A DNA stretch of 64,000 nt from Isoetes taiwanensis (lineage: Eukaryota; Streptophyta; Lycopodiopsida; Isoetales; Isoetaceae). The position numbers were made by a program, and so were the translations under genes. The notes beneath the pieces were generated by a model. That model ran no database searches. It was not told the origin of the DNA and saw nothing but the letters and a program-made list of their open reading frames with translations. Positions 24,906-35,760 of the stretch are shown here, one piece after another. The DNA lies in the NCBI GenBank assembly GCA_021234155.1, contig JAJEKV010000001.1, positions 29,340,177 through 29,404,176 of the forward strand. The letters run 5' to 3'. The first letter of the stretch is position 1. Each line of letters begins with the position of its first letter.

Positions 24906-25197
24906 CCAAGCTAACAAAATGTTGTGTAGGACGTACACTTAAATTAGTGGTTTTCTCTAAAAACACACTTCAGATAAATTCTAATTGTTAGGAAAAGTGT
25001 CACTTTGACACAGTCAATTTTCTCTTTGCACAAAAAAATGATTGATTTTGGGGGGGTCAAAATGCAATTTTATGACCAAAATAAAATTTTTACCTCATTT
25101 TAGCTCTTTCTTTGGGGAAAAAAGGAATCTTTGAGGAATATTCCTTTTGCTCCCGTTTCAATGATTTGCTCCCGTTTATAATGCAACCTTGTTCAAA

Positions 25198-27400
25198 CAC
25201 CTCTCTTTCAAATATTTGTTGGACTTGCAAACTATCTTTTGTCTTGCAGTGTCTATCTTTACAATTTGGAAAGAATGTCAACATCTCTCGCCGTGGTGCT
25301 TTGAAGCAACATGTAAGGAAGTTTATTTCCTCCAAACATCTCTCTTTCAAAGATTTGTTGTTGCTTTTCAAGTGGGATGACATATAGCACATTAGCATAA
25401 TAGCCTTGCCAATATTCTGTTGCATTGCATGTATGGGAAAAAAGGAATTCAAACTTAGTCGGTAATGGTATCGCATCTTTGCCCAAGAGAGAATTTTATA
25501 GCTCCATAGGCAAAAGGCAAATACTAATTAATGAGGTTATGGGCTCATTAATTCGATTGGTGGTTTAACATACTTCTTCAAATGATCTTATATGGTTTTA
25601 AATCGGGTACCTTGGCTTAATCATTATTAAATACAATAGTCTCATCTTATTGCTCTTAAAGATATATTAATGGTGTGTCCCTATCTAGATAAAGACAAAA
25701 GCATGCAAGCCATGTGCGTAATCCCCGATGCATAAATACATGGATGTTTCCTGAAGTTGTTTGGGTTTGTCCTCTTAAGGATATAGCTATTAGTCCCTTT
25801 ACTTTGTGCTTTTGGTGGGTAGTGTACACATCTCATCTTCAAGATAAATTTCCATGCATAAATTGAAAGAAATTGTTTTCGATGCTCTTCCTCATAAAGA
25901 CTTGGGATTATCAATAGACATTTGCATTTAGTCTGCGTTAATGCTTTTCCTTCCAATTTGAAGATATAGTACATACAAAGCTCTTAGGTTTCAAGAAGTT
26001 CTGGTCTGCTTTTATCTCTTTGTGTCGATTTGCACAAGGCTATATCTCATTCTCCTTTCATTCTATTTCGTTTATAAATTTATGACCATATAACTAGCAT
26101 GGTCTCGAGCATCGATTTGTGAAAACACCGAGGGAATACATGTTATTTTTAACGTGTTAATATTGCAGCTATTGACGCTTTGTGTGGCCATAGTTTCTTC
26201 TACATCATAATCGTGGTCATGCAATTACAGCTTGGAGAGGTAAGGTTCCTCATTACATGATTAAAGTTTCCTCGAGTGAGATTCGATTTTGCTTTTATGG
26301 TTTTAAAAGCTTTTCCTCTATTTGAACAATGAGACGATGTTGTGTCGCTGGGCTCAAGTGTACATCCTAAAGAAAACACAAGAACTTAGCGTATATGAGA
26401 TGCAACTTCTAGCTGGTGACATTCTTTATTTTAACTTTGTGTGCATCAGATATCTATGCAAAGAGATTGTCATGATGTCTAGAGATGCAAAGGATATTCG
26501 ATGTCTCTTTTGTAGAAACTTACAGTATCAATGGTGCAGGAGCCGTGTTTTTTAATTATGGACCACAGCCAGAGCATGCCGGAGTGGTTTCTAGAATGTG
26601 TGAAATTTGTGGCACAAACTGCTTCAAGGCTTTTAGAGACCACAACCAGAGCATGCAGGAGTGGTTTCTAGAACGTATGAGATTTATGGCACAATCTGCT
26701 TCAAGGTTTTAGGTACTATTAACAAACGATGTTTCCAACCTTGAATATGAGGTTTGTTAGTCTTTGAATATCTGTATATGCAAGAATTCTTTGCCGTGAT
26801 AATATGAAGTTATAAATCAGGCCAAACCAGTGAGCTTACAATATAGATGTTGATATGAACAGATGTATATCGAGATCCGTGTGCAGAAGTTTGCAGCTTT
26901 ATGGCAGCTTCATTCTTATCTTCTAAGATTCGTGCTTATTTTCTTCCATAGGCAACAACTCATGGTGGCATTTGTTAAAATATATACGATGTGGTGTTTG
27001 TTGCTATGCATAGAATCTCAATTATATATAGGTTGTCTAAATTCTTTATATACATGCAATGGGATGCACTGCAAGCCAAAATGCATTTGCAAATAATTTC
27101 AAGTGATCATGCATTGACATAAGATGCAGCACGTTGGATTCAAGCAATCATGTATTGATATATCTAAAATGTGTTTGAGTATTTATGGAAAACAAGTCCA
27201 TAGCTATTGTGATTACAGAACTTGATAATATGCTCTCCTGCTCATCTCCAGATATACTCATCTCCAATTATAGTCATTAGCAATTTCTTCTTTGTTTCTG
27301 TTTGTCAAAATTGGTTAACTACCTATTCTCCATGTTTCTAGAATTCTATAATGTATAAAGCTCATAATGCAAGCTATAAATCTCATAATGCAATCTCAAA
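25198..27400. other. Host flank of block B, no recognised gene
   Basis: Matches 40408-42384 and 42996-43270. Short frames such as 26322-26555 are retained in both copies but resemble nothing I recognise. An ~80-bp direct duplication (AGAGCATGC, GAGTGGTTTCTAGAA, TGGCACAA) spans 26566-26706 and 41820-41955. TTTCCTCCAAACA also recurs at about 130 bp spacing near 25196 and 25327. Confidence 0.5.
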
Positions 27401-27405
27401 TGGGA

Positions 27406-27430
27406 GAAGGAAGGAAGGAAGGAAGGAAAA
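27406..27430 (+). repeat. (GGAA)n microsatellite
   Basis: Five to six GGAA units. The duplicate locus at 43270 has only GGGAGAAG, so the tract expanded in this copy after duplication. Confidence 0.9.
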
Positions 27431-27980
27431 AAGTTAAACTAAACATGAATGGTTGTTGCACAGTTGCATGCATATGATAATTTTTGAAGTTTAATAGGGC
27501 TTTAGTGAGACCTTTGTTTTACCTTCAAGCCCATGGGGTAGAGGCTCTAGAATGTAAACTATAGCCTATAGCTATAGCCTAAATAATGCAAATAAGCTAA
27601 AGTGATCCAAATAAGCTATAGTTTGCACCCAGCCTTTTTACGTAATATAAAATGAGATGCCCATAAAATAAGTGTTTTCCTTGCCTCTACATGTTGGAAT
27701 AAACAATACCTAAGCATGCCCCTTATCCCCACCTTTCGATCACCATATTATATTTAGCAATAAAGGAAAGTAGATACAAAATTGTAAATATTTTTGGAAT
27801 CAACCATATGAAAGACAATTGAACAAGGTAAGAAAAATGTCTAATTTATGCACATTTCATGGGAGGAATAACACTTTGGAATGATTGTCCCCTTATCCCC
27901 ACCTTTGGATCACCATATTATATTTAGCAATAAAAGAAAGTAGATACAAAATTGTAAATTATGAGTTGCAATTGAACAAG

Positions 27981-29455
27981 GCAAGAAAAATGTCTAATTT
28001 ATGCATATTTCATGGGAAGGATGACACTTTGGAATGAGGGTGTTATGCCCTATTTATATAACAATTAAGCTGCAGAGCCCTTAGATTATTATAATAGGGC
28101 ATAACACCCAAGTTCTATGGTCTTATCCGCCTTGACACACCCCGAGAGTTTTTGGTCTTTTTTTCTTTGTTTTTTGCCATCCCGCATAGCAACCTAGGTG
28201 TTTATTGATATCTTATCCATATTTTATGAGTGGGTAATAGGAATCCATCCAATAATTAAGATTTGGTCCCAGCTATAACACTTGAGGAAAGTGTGTTATG
28301 ATCCAACAGATTAAAGACTGAAGGAAAATAAGTGCATCTCCACAATCTCATCACAGCTATTAATGAGGATATAACCGTTCATGAAATCTTTGCCTTTATG
28401 GTTTTGCATGTTCTATCGTCTAGAACCTACATAAAATCATAACGTAGATTCAAAGCTTCCCTTGCCAGCATGGCGTGGATAACTAGGGTGCTTCTCACAA
28501 TTGCAATACAGGGTATGAAAGACATTAGGCTGAATAATAATGTTGTTCATCAAAGAATTCATACACGAGCATATATGGATAAAAATTGACAAAACCTATT
28601 TGTTGTAATTGCACATAAAGACATTTGCTGCATCCAATATCTTCCTTGGAACTCAAGATAGTGTTACTTCCAAGTTTTCTTGCATTTGCTGCATCCAACA
28701 AGTACAATATCTTCCTTGGCCCTCATGGCAGTGCCGCTTTCAAGTTTGATTCTATATACTAACATTTGCTCTACACATCATCCATTGTCTCCTCGGAATC
28801 ATTCATGAGTTTGTCTTACATAAGACTTTAGATTGTTTGGAAAAAAAATGCCTATTGCTATTTCAATACATAAACCAATAAATTCATTTGTGCCACCTAT
28901 AAATGCATAAATTCGAATATAATACAATGAATTGTCATGTTAGGGCAAATCAATGCACCTAATATCAAGACTTCATTACATGTAAGTACATCTACAACTT
29001 CATTGTGCCTTGCAATACAACCTTACTTATGCCCGGCAACGCCGGGCACCTTTACTAGTGTATATTTATGCAGTTTGTCAGCAGTCTTATTGCTGCCATG
29101 AAATTTCCCTCGAAAAGCCTGATGCTAAAAAACATTCAATTCAATTCAATTCTTTCAGATTTTGTTTGAATTCAATATTAATGTATTACCTTTTATTATT
29201 TTCGGGAGTAAGGGAATTACATATTAACTTATCATTTCACATTTAATATTTTGTTAGATTAGGCGTAGCTTCAGATATTATTTCTCCCAATAGCGACGTA
29301 AGATTGATGGGTTAGTGTGAGCTTATCTATGCGATTATACACTACCCAAATAGGAATCAATCTTCGTGAAGGATTTGGTTCGGCTTTTGTGCTCCGACTC
29401 CGTCGACATGCGCAGTCCAGTTTTTATGATCCAAGTTGAAGGGGGATATCTATAT
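27981..29455 (+). repeat. Block A, copy 1 (shortened)
   Basis: It begins with the same bases as position 1 and 44908, then passes directly to the second type of R repeat. The ~2.5 kb corresponding to 1267-3803 is absent. It ends near 29455 at GATATCTAT, where the other copies continue into the transposase-like gene. Confidence 0.85.
28755..29183 (+). repeat. R repeat, copy 3
   Basis: Contains the intact hairpin GCCCGGCAACGCCGGGC at 29031-29047, followed 11 bases on by CTAG at 29055-29058. Confidence 0.8.
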
Positions 29456-29760
29456 CAGATCGGATACGTTCTAATCAAGGCCCGCGAATATTTCACAGTA
29501 AACAAGTTACTCACATTCGATTTGATGGTCAGAGGCAAAATTGAAGCTAGATAGTGAGAATGTTTCTTTGGAGATGAAAATAATGTTGAATATGCCTCCC
29601 AAGTTATCCAAAACATAAACATATGTTAGACTAATTTATTAAAGTCATTCATTCTGATGCCACATCACAACTTGGGGAACTTTTGCAATGAGGGGGAATT
29701 GCAAATAGAGGAAGGGGTGGTGTAAGAGGAAATGCAGCAATCAACCTAATCCAAGAATTT
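29456..29760. other. Unassigned sequence
   Basis: Sequence right of the block A break. No gene, repeat or terminal structure recognised. Confidence 0.4.
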
Positions 29761-29761
29761 C

Positions 29762-29890
29762 CTTTTAGTTTCATGAATGTTTAAGCCACATTTCAAAGGG
29801 CAATGAATACCATATTCAAGGATACGCCTTCCTTTTTATTTGAAGTGTTTTTGAATGATTTATGCTTAAATACTTCTACTAAGAGATCAT
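29762..29890 (+). pseudogene. Second Ty3/gypsy RT relic with FLND active site
   Basis: One frame reads ATFQRAMNTIFKD and then VFLNDLCLNTSTK, homologous to the RT at 14120-14220 but clearly diverged. The position of the catalytic YxDD reads FLND, with the same Asp-to-Asn change as in the first copy. About 40 codons survive. It is flanked by a decayed direct repeat of TTTATGATAAATACTTTTACTAAG at 29860-29970. Confidence 0.7.
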
Positions 29891-30800
29891 TTTCCTTATC
29901 TGACAAGAATTTGTTCTATGATTTATGATAAATACTTTTACTAAGGATCATTTTGCTTATCTGGCAAGATTTTTATCGTCTCCGTGGATGATAAAAATCA
30001 TTCTTTCTTTCTATGTATAGGTGCTGCCATGCTATGGTAGCATAGAAGGGCATGACACATGAGAATATACTTATGCTTGCATATTGATTTGAACACAGAT
30101 GTACAAGCACTATTTATTTGAAGAATTCACATCCCTAGACATCACAAGTGAATTTTTGAAGACCAAGGTGAAGACATTCATGAAAGATCACACAAGCATG
30201 CAAGCAAAAGGAGATTCAAGCAAAGCAATTTGAAGTTTGGAAGACCCTTGAGTTGACTTGGTATATGTTTTTACTTTGAGTTCTTGGCATGACTATTTCA
30301 TATGATCCATTTCCAAAGCTCATCACCTCCTCTCCTATGCAAAACTTCTCACTTGCCTCAAATTCCATGCTTTACCTTCATATCCCATAGCAAATTTGGC
30401 AAAAGAATCTTTTTCTAGTCAAAACATGTCATTCATACACCATTCACACTTCACACATCCATCATGCCACCACCATCTTGAAAAAGCAAAAAATTCCATT
30501 CAAGTTGGCTACTCCCATGAGCTAAGGTCATATTCTCTCTAAAAGTCAAAGTAGAGAGAGAAGTGCACAAATTCCTAAAGGGAGCATGAAGAAGTCAAGC
30601 AATCAAATCATTATACAAAAATTGCAAGTTCATATGCACTAGTGCCATGTTGCTCCATTTCATCACCAAAGGTTGCCAAATCACCATCCACATCATCACC
30701 ATAGCCATGTCATCACCATAGCCATGTCATCACGGGTTGAAGCACAATATAGTGTATCAAAAAAGTCTTATTTCGAACTACTAAAGTAGTTAGAAAATTA
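29891..30800. other. Decayed LTR-like sequence
   Basis: Purine-rich and pyrimidine-rich text resembling LTR or UTR sequence, including TTTGAAGTTTGGAAGACCC, which resembles the LTR at 9260-9300. A short tandem repeat of ACCATAGCCATGTCATC lies at 30690-30735. No gene. Confidence 0.4.
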
Positions 30801-30828
30801 GTGGGAATGTCAGGTGGTATTTTGAATT

Positions 30829-32037
30829 TTCCGAAATTAACGGGGAGAGGGAGGGATCGGGACGAAATAGCAAGAATGGGAGGAGGGAATTCTTTTGCTG
30901 CCGACTCTTCTGGCTCCTTCGTCATTCAACGTCCCACCTCTGCCACACAGCTAAAACGGCATCAAGTTTTCTCCTCCATCTTTTCCCTCAGGTTGTTCTT
31001 CCGGCATCATGAACGTTCTTGTTCTTTTTCGTGTTTTAAATCTTATTCTATTGCATTAGCTTCGTCTTCTCCAGTCTTCACACTAATGCTCTTTGTTTTA
31101 ATCACCATAAGGCATAAAATTTGAAGCTGTTAATTCTCTAGTTAAATTTGCAGAGAAGAGGACTCGACCTAATTCATATTCTTTAAATTGAGTGCTCAGA
31201 TAAATTGAGTGACTTTGCGTGATCTTCCCTAACTTATTACCATAACTATTAAGTATTTTTAGCATACCTCATGTAATTGACTGAACATGCTTTATGTAAG
31301 TGAATAATGTAGGCAGCTTGTTGAATAATGCTGGGTCTTAATATTTTACATGTTGCTGAGTTCATCTTTCTAGGCAGGGAAAATATAGGACTGTAATAGC
31401 TCTTATGGACCAAAATCGTCTCTAGCCAATTGTTACAAAATATTTACATTTGATTCAATAATTTCTTTAATTCTAGCCAATCTTTAAACTCTGTCTTAAT
31501 ATGTTTATAGATCTCATGGAAGCAAAGCATCAAACGATGCAATTCCAAATTTGAGCAAAGAAAGGTTTGACCTTTAAGGAGTTATATAAATCGAGGACAA
31601 GAATGTTGATGAGAATGACATGCTAAAAAGATGTGGGGTCCAAAGGTAAATGGTAAGTCTTGTTATAGTTCAGATTATTGAAGGAAAACAAGAAGGAAGA
31701 GTTTATATCATTGTATACAAAAATACATGATCGTGAAGAAGGTTTTAGGAGGGCAGGTGCCTCAAGCATTGGCGTAGCATTTTCTTACATTGCAATGGCC
31801 GCGGAAATAAACCGGATGAGCTTCTACAAGCATGCAAAGTCACTGCAAAGAGTAGAGCACTTTCAAACAATGATTATGAGGATGGATCGAAAAAGTTACA
31901 ACAAATGTTGTTCCTCGATTGACAATGTCTCCATTGCGCCGCTGCTTGTTGATAAGCCCACTTCACAAATCTATGTTAGCTCTAATGTGACATGTAAGAC
32001 CCAGGTGAATGATGCCAATTACCAAAAAAAATACCAG
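30829..32037 (+). pseudogene. Possible exons of a decayed host-like gene
   Basis: Two candidate coding stretches. The first, 30829-30990, is Gly/Arg-rich and ends near CCCTCAG. The second, 31678-32037, encodes about 120 residues and ends AATACCAG before GTACTATTT, a plausible splice donor. The second contains EEGFRRAGASSIGVAFSYIAM, which I do not recognise. They precede the FCP1-like relic at 34621-35281 on the same strand and might belong to it, but no continuous model can be defended. Confidence 0.3.
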
Positions 32038-32424
32038 GTACTATTTGATTGCTGTTTTTATTTTTATTTTTCTGTAGTACATTCTTAGCTAAATCTAAAA
32101 TCGTTGTTGTATTCATAGTTAGAAGCATGTGCTTGTAATGTTGTAAGTCAAACCTAAACTTGCAGTTAACTCATAGGTAAAAGCATGCATTTGTGAGTTG
32201 CAGCTACAAGCTTAAGCACATGTTCTAGTTAATGTTTACTACTATCTTAATCATTCCACCACAAGCTTTGCAATTGCGTGTGGAAGCTTATGCTTGTTTG
32301 TTGCAGATGTGTCATGCCTTACTATTTACAAGCCCTGGGCCTCAGCCATGGTGCACCACGCCTTTAGTAGTTGCAGATTCACCCACAATACCATAGTGAG
32401 AGAGTGTGTGTCATCCGCTTGCAG

Positions 32425-32615
32425 AGCTTCCAAATTTTGAAGCTTGTGTCCCATAGGTCAAAGTCACAACCTTTGCAACTTGAATCTTGTGTCCCATAGG
32501 TCAAAGTTGCAACTTCCAAATTTGAAGCTTGTGTCATAGGTCAAAGATACGCCTTTGCAGCTTGAAGCTTCGTCCCATAGGTCAAAGTTACGTTTTGCAA
32601 CTTAGGTCTTATAAC
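32425..32615 (+). repeat. Minisatellite, CCCATAGGTCAAAGT unit
   Basis: Four units of about 45-60 bp, each with GAAGCTTGTGTCCCATAGGT and CAAAGTTGCAACTT-like words. No gene. Confidence 0.8.
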
Positions 32616-32820
32616 CGCAAGTTAATGGCGGTCAATTGTTTATCTAATTTATTCAATATTCTAATTTAGTGTCTCTTTGTGTTTTAGAGATGTCGAGGAT
32701 ATTGAGGAATGGATTTCTATTGCAGTAACATGATGTGAACAAGCCGACTATCGAACCGCAACTAAGTGACGAAAAGTGCAAAGGTCATCAAAGAAAATAT
32801 TAAAGGTTTAGAAGCTAGGC

Positions 32821-33135
32821 GTGTTAGTGTGGCTTAATGAGATTAAGAAGTACCAAGATTTGTGCACAAAGCTCTCAAGTGCAAATAAGGAGGGTGTTGA
32901 GGCAAGAATTGACTTGCAAGAAAGAGATCTTGAAGAATTGGGTCTAGCTTTGAAGCAAGCTCTCGAGGACTTCATCAATTCAGAGATTTCTAGAGATGTC
33001 GAAGTTGGAGCAAATTTAAACAAATTGAGGCCCCGCCTTTATGAGGTTGTTGACATCTCGATCCAAAGATGTGCAAACCTTTTGAGTTCGATCCTTGTTT
33101 GCCTACCCAAACACCGGCCGTTGTTCATAGTATGA
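32821..33135 (+). other. Short open frame of unknown nature
   Basis: A 104-codon frame whose middle is charged and probably helical (KEGVEARIDLQERDLEELGL). It reads like real protein rather than noise, but no family is recognised. It may be an exon of the decayed gene around it. Confidence 0.3.
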
Positions 33136-33308
33136 AGGAAGATTTGAGCATTAATTTGAATGAAGCATTCCCATTTTTGTAACAGTCATCGACATTGATG
33201 ATATGCTCTTGCCAATCATTATTGTCGAAAGTGTAGACATGCATATCATGTGGCATGTTGCATAGTGCATTTCGTGTAGCATCTTCCCATGCCATTATTT
33301 TCTCAATG

Positions 33309-33310
<2 letters not shown>

Positions 33311-33343
<33 letters not shown>

Positions 33344-33351
33344 GTTTGTTT
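33311..33351 (+). repeat. Poly(T) tract of 41 bases
   Basis: An uninterrupted T-run, which could be the reverse-strand poly(A) tail of a retroposed sequence. No retroelement body is recognised next to it. Confidence 0.95.
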
Positions 33352-34620
33352 CTACAATATGTTGTTATACCGATTGTAGATATAACATGTCAAAATCATG
33401 GTCTTTTTGGATTAAAGGGGTGCTAGAAGTCCAACATTAGCATAACCCTAGATTCAAGACGGTTGGTTGTATTCATTATTTTCAGCTCACACAAGATAAC
33501 TTAATGAATGTTACTTGCATATGGAAACAGAGAAATCGAGAATGAAAGGTGTTAGCTCCACCCCCGCATCCATATCATATCCCAAGGAACATAAACTTAT
33601 GCCGAGACGCTTTGAGCATTAACAACAACCGGAAGGGTGCTATGGACATTATTTCTTACAAAGAGCGAAGGACAATGATGGTAACAAATCTAAAAATGTT
33701 TTCTAATGTGCAGGATTTATTGCGCCTTCTAAAAGCATGACCATGTATATGTTCTTCACATTTGCAAAACACGATAGTCAAGGACAATCAAAGAACCGGT
33801 TTGGAATTGCACGATAGTCAGAAAACTCGATGTCTTTTGAGCCAAACACCGCAATCTTGATTCATCCGTAATTATATGTTCAAATGGACTAGCTTTTTTA
33901 CAATGATTACATGATTAGTTGCTCTCTTTAGTTTTTGCTCCAAAGAGTAGTCCACAAGTCTGTTGCATGTTGTTGCATAGCAATGATTTTTTATTTATGT
34001 ACATCTAGATATTCAAGGCCACTCATCAAAGATAGGTAATCTGGCTGTGGAAGTCAAGGTAAAAACAAAGAGTTGATATTTCCTAAGAGAATGAGCCAAA
34101 GACGACAATGATTTCACCAGTGTAATCGCATGTTTGGACAAACTAGGTTTCTCGCAAAACTTATGTGTTTGTTATTACATGTTGTCAATTTAGCTTTCTC
34201 AGAATGCTTTTAGAGTTAAAGAGACCGCAACATGCTAAAGATGTGTTTACACCGCTTCATAACCTTGTGGAAATAAACTGAATGTGGGCAGTCCGCTTTG
34301 TTGTCAATGGGAAGGCTACTTTGTGTCAATCAAAGTTTGTTGGTGCAAAAAACGATAATAAGGCCATTGAAACCCATGGTAGTCTTCCCATTTCATCATG
34401 TAGTCCGGTTGTGAAGACAAAGAAAGAGACATCTCATCGAACACAATCACAAGAATCTGTTTCACCCGGTAATTTTTGTTATTTTTGTATGAAGTGTTTC
34501 ATATTTGTTTATTTAAAGCATTTCCTTCCGTGAAATGCAAGGGCTCTAATGGCTGCAAGGAAGAAAATTAAACGAGCTTAAGTATTTAGCAGCCCTTCCA
34601 AGTCTCCATGTAACAAAAGG

Positions 34621-35281
34621 ATGAAGTCGCATAAAAAGCTTTTGATTTTTGAGTTAGATGGAGTCTTGCTGAAGCTATTTGAGAATACTAAGCCATTGCC
34701 AAGTTGTGTCATGGATGGTGCGTAACTAAAGCACCTTAATCACACAAAGATAGTCAGATATACCAAGGCTAAGGAGCTTCTAGAGTGGTGCATGGATAAC
34801 TTCAAGATTGCCATTTGGACAACAATGAGCAGCACTGCAACTAATCTTATTCTGAATCAAATGTTTGAAAAAGCTGTTCGATAAAGCTTATAGTTTACAT
34901 GGTCTTCGTGTAAGTGCACAAATAATGCGATTCAAAGTTGATAGGAAGCCTATTTTGTTGAAGGAGTTGAACAAGGTTTATTCTCAAATGAAGGGAGCAT
35001 GGATGCACCATAACACATTGCTAATCGATGATATGTTGTACCGTGGTTTTAAGAATGAAATCCACATACGATGGTATGCCCTAACACTTATCAACCATCT
35101 AGAAGAGATGTTGACTTCTTGGCTGAACATCTAAAACCATGGCTGGAAGGACTGTTAGAAGTCGAGAATGTGGAAGTGTATGTTCAAAGCCAATCCATTA
35201 ACTAACTTTTCTCGTAAGGCTTCCAAGAAAGCCGTTGATACTCTAAAGAAATACAAGTACATTGACAAGAATTTGTTGTAA
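34621..35281 (+). pseudogene. FCP1/NIF-type HAD phosphatase domain relic
   Basis: Pieces in two frames give the FCP1-homology order of plant CTD-phosphatase-like HAD proteins. KKLLIFELDGVLL (34633-34671) matches motif I, with Glu replacing the first Asp of DxD. KELLEWCMDNFKIAIWTT matches motif II. DRKPILLKELNKVY, then NTLLIDDMLYRGFKN, carries the DD of motif IV. HLKPWLEGLLEVENVEVYV is the usual C-terminal helix, and the frame ends KKYKYIDKNLL-stop at 35279-35281. An in-frame TAA lies at 34723. Family members dephosphorylate serine on proteins such as the RNA polymerase II tail. Lesions and the lost nucleophile make this copy inactive as written. Confidence 0.65.
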
Positions 35282-35384
35282 TTGCTTCAATTTATTCAAT
35301 ATAACTCTTTCTCACTTTACATTCTTTCGATTTTGCTTTTATCGATTATAATGTAACATGATTTGTTATTGATTTGGAATCATT

Positions 35385-35700
35385 GTATTGATATTGATGC
35401 ATTTTTTGTAAACATTGTATGTTATTCTCAAACCGTAGATTTCAAAATCATTCATTGCATTTGTTTATGCAATTGTTTCGACTTTGTTCATTAGATTGAA
35501 ATAGATAGAATAGATTGTGCAATTGAATATGCAATTGATAACTAACATTGTATGTTATTCTCAAACCACAGATTTCAAAATCATTCATTGCATTTGTTTA
35601 TGCAATTGTTTCTGCACTTTGTTTATGCAATTTGTTCATTGCATTTGTTTATGCATTTGTTTATGCATTTGTTTCTGCACTATCTGTTTGTGGCTGATTC
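35385..35700 (+). repeat. Direct repeats with CATTGTATGTTATTCTC and TTTGTTTATGCA units
   Basis: A ~100-bp segment (ACATTGTATGTTATTCTCAA to TTGCATTTGTTTATGCAA) occurs at 35413 and 35543. Several shorter TTTGTTTATGCA units follow up to 35680. Confidence 0.75.
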
Positions 35701-35760
35701 AGATTATGAAGGGATCCTTGGACAAACCAAGTTATACTATCCTTTTCATGAGGTTTAGAA

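Larger units (their letters stand above)
20606..25193. mobile_element. 4.6-kb inverted-repeat DNA transposon, no transposase seen
   Basis: The left end starts AACAAGGTTGCA and continues, after a two-base inversion, into TAAACGGGAG. The right end is the reverse complement. The terminal inverted repeats are about 25 bp, with a further subterminal inverted copy of CTCCCGTTT at both ends. The duplicated second copy of this locus is uninterrupted at 40404-40407, and comparison shows the insertion duplicated CAAA. The 4.6 kb contains no recognisable transposase, so it is probably non-autonomous. It holds a palindrome array, minisatellites and a fragment shared with 3440-3610. A 4-bp duplication does not fit hAT, Mutator or CACTA elements; the superfamily is undecided. 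Confidence 0.85.
19118..27980 (+). repeat. Block B, first copy (LTR part plus host flank)
   Basis: It aligns with 38925-44907 in the same order: the LTR 3' part, ~200 bp of flank, then (after the 4.6-kb insertion is removed) 25194-27980 against 40404-44907 (after two insertions are removed from the second copy). It shares the LTR-flank junction, so the duplication happened after the retrotransposon inserted. Confidence 0.8.

Noticed and set aside
24407-24991. 194-codon open frame
   Set aside because: It runs through the GTATTCC palindrome array, its composition follows the repeat, and a mirror frame exists on the other strand. Not a gene.
33311-33351. Poly(T) as proof of a retroposed gene
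   Set aside because: No adjacent gene body or target duplication could be found, so it is listed only as a homopolymer.
15336-35760. Simple nested insertion splitting one Ty3/gypsy element
   Set aside because: The pol segments on the two sides overlap by about 700 bp and the LTR-flank junction occurs twice, which a single nested insertion cannot produce.
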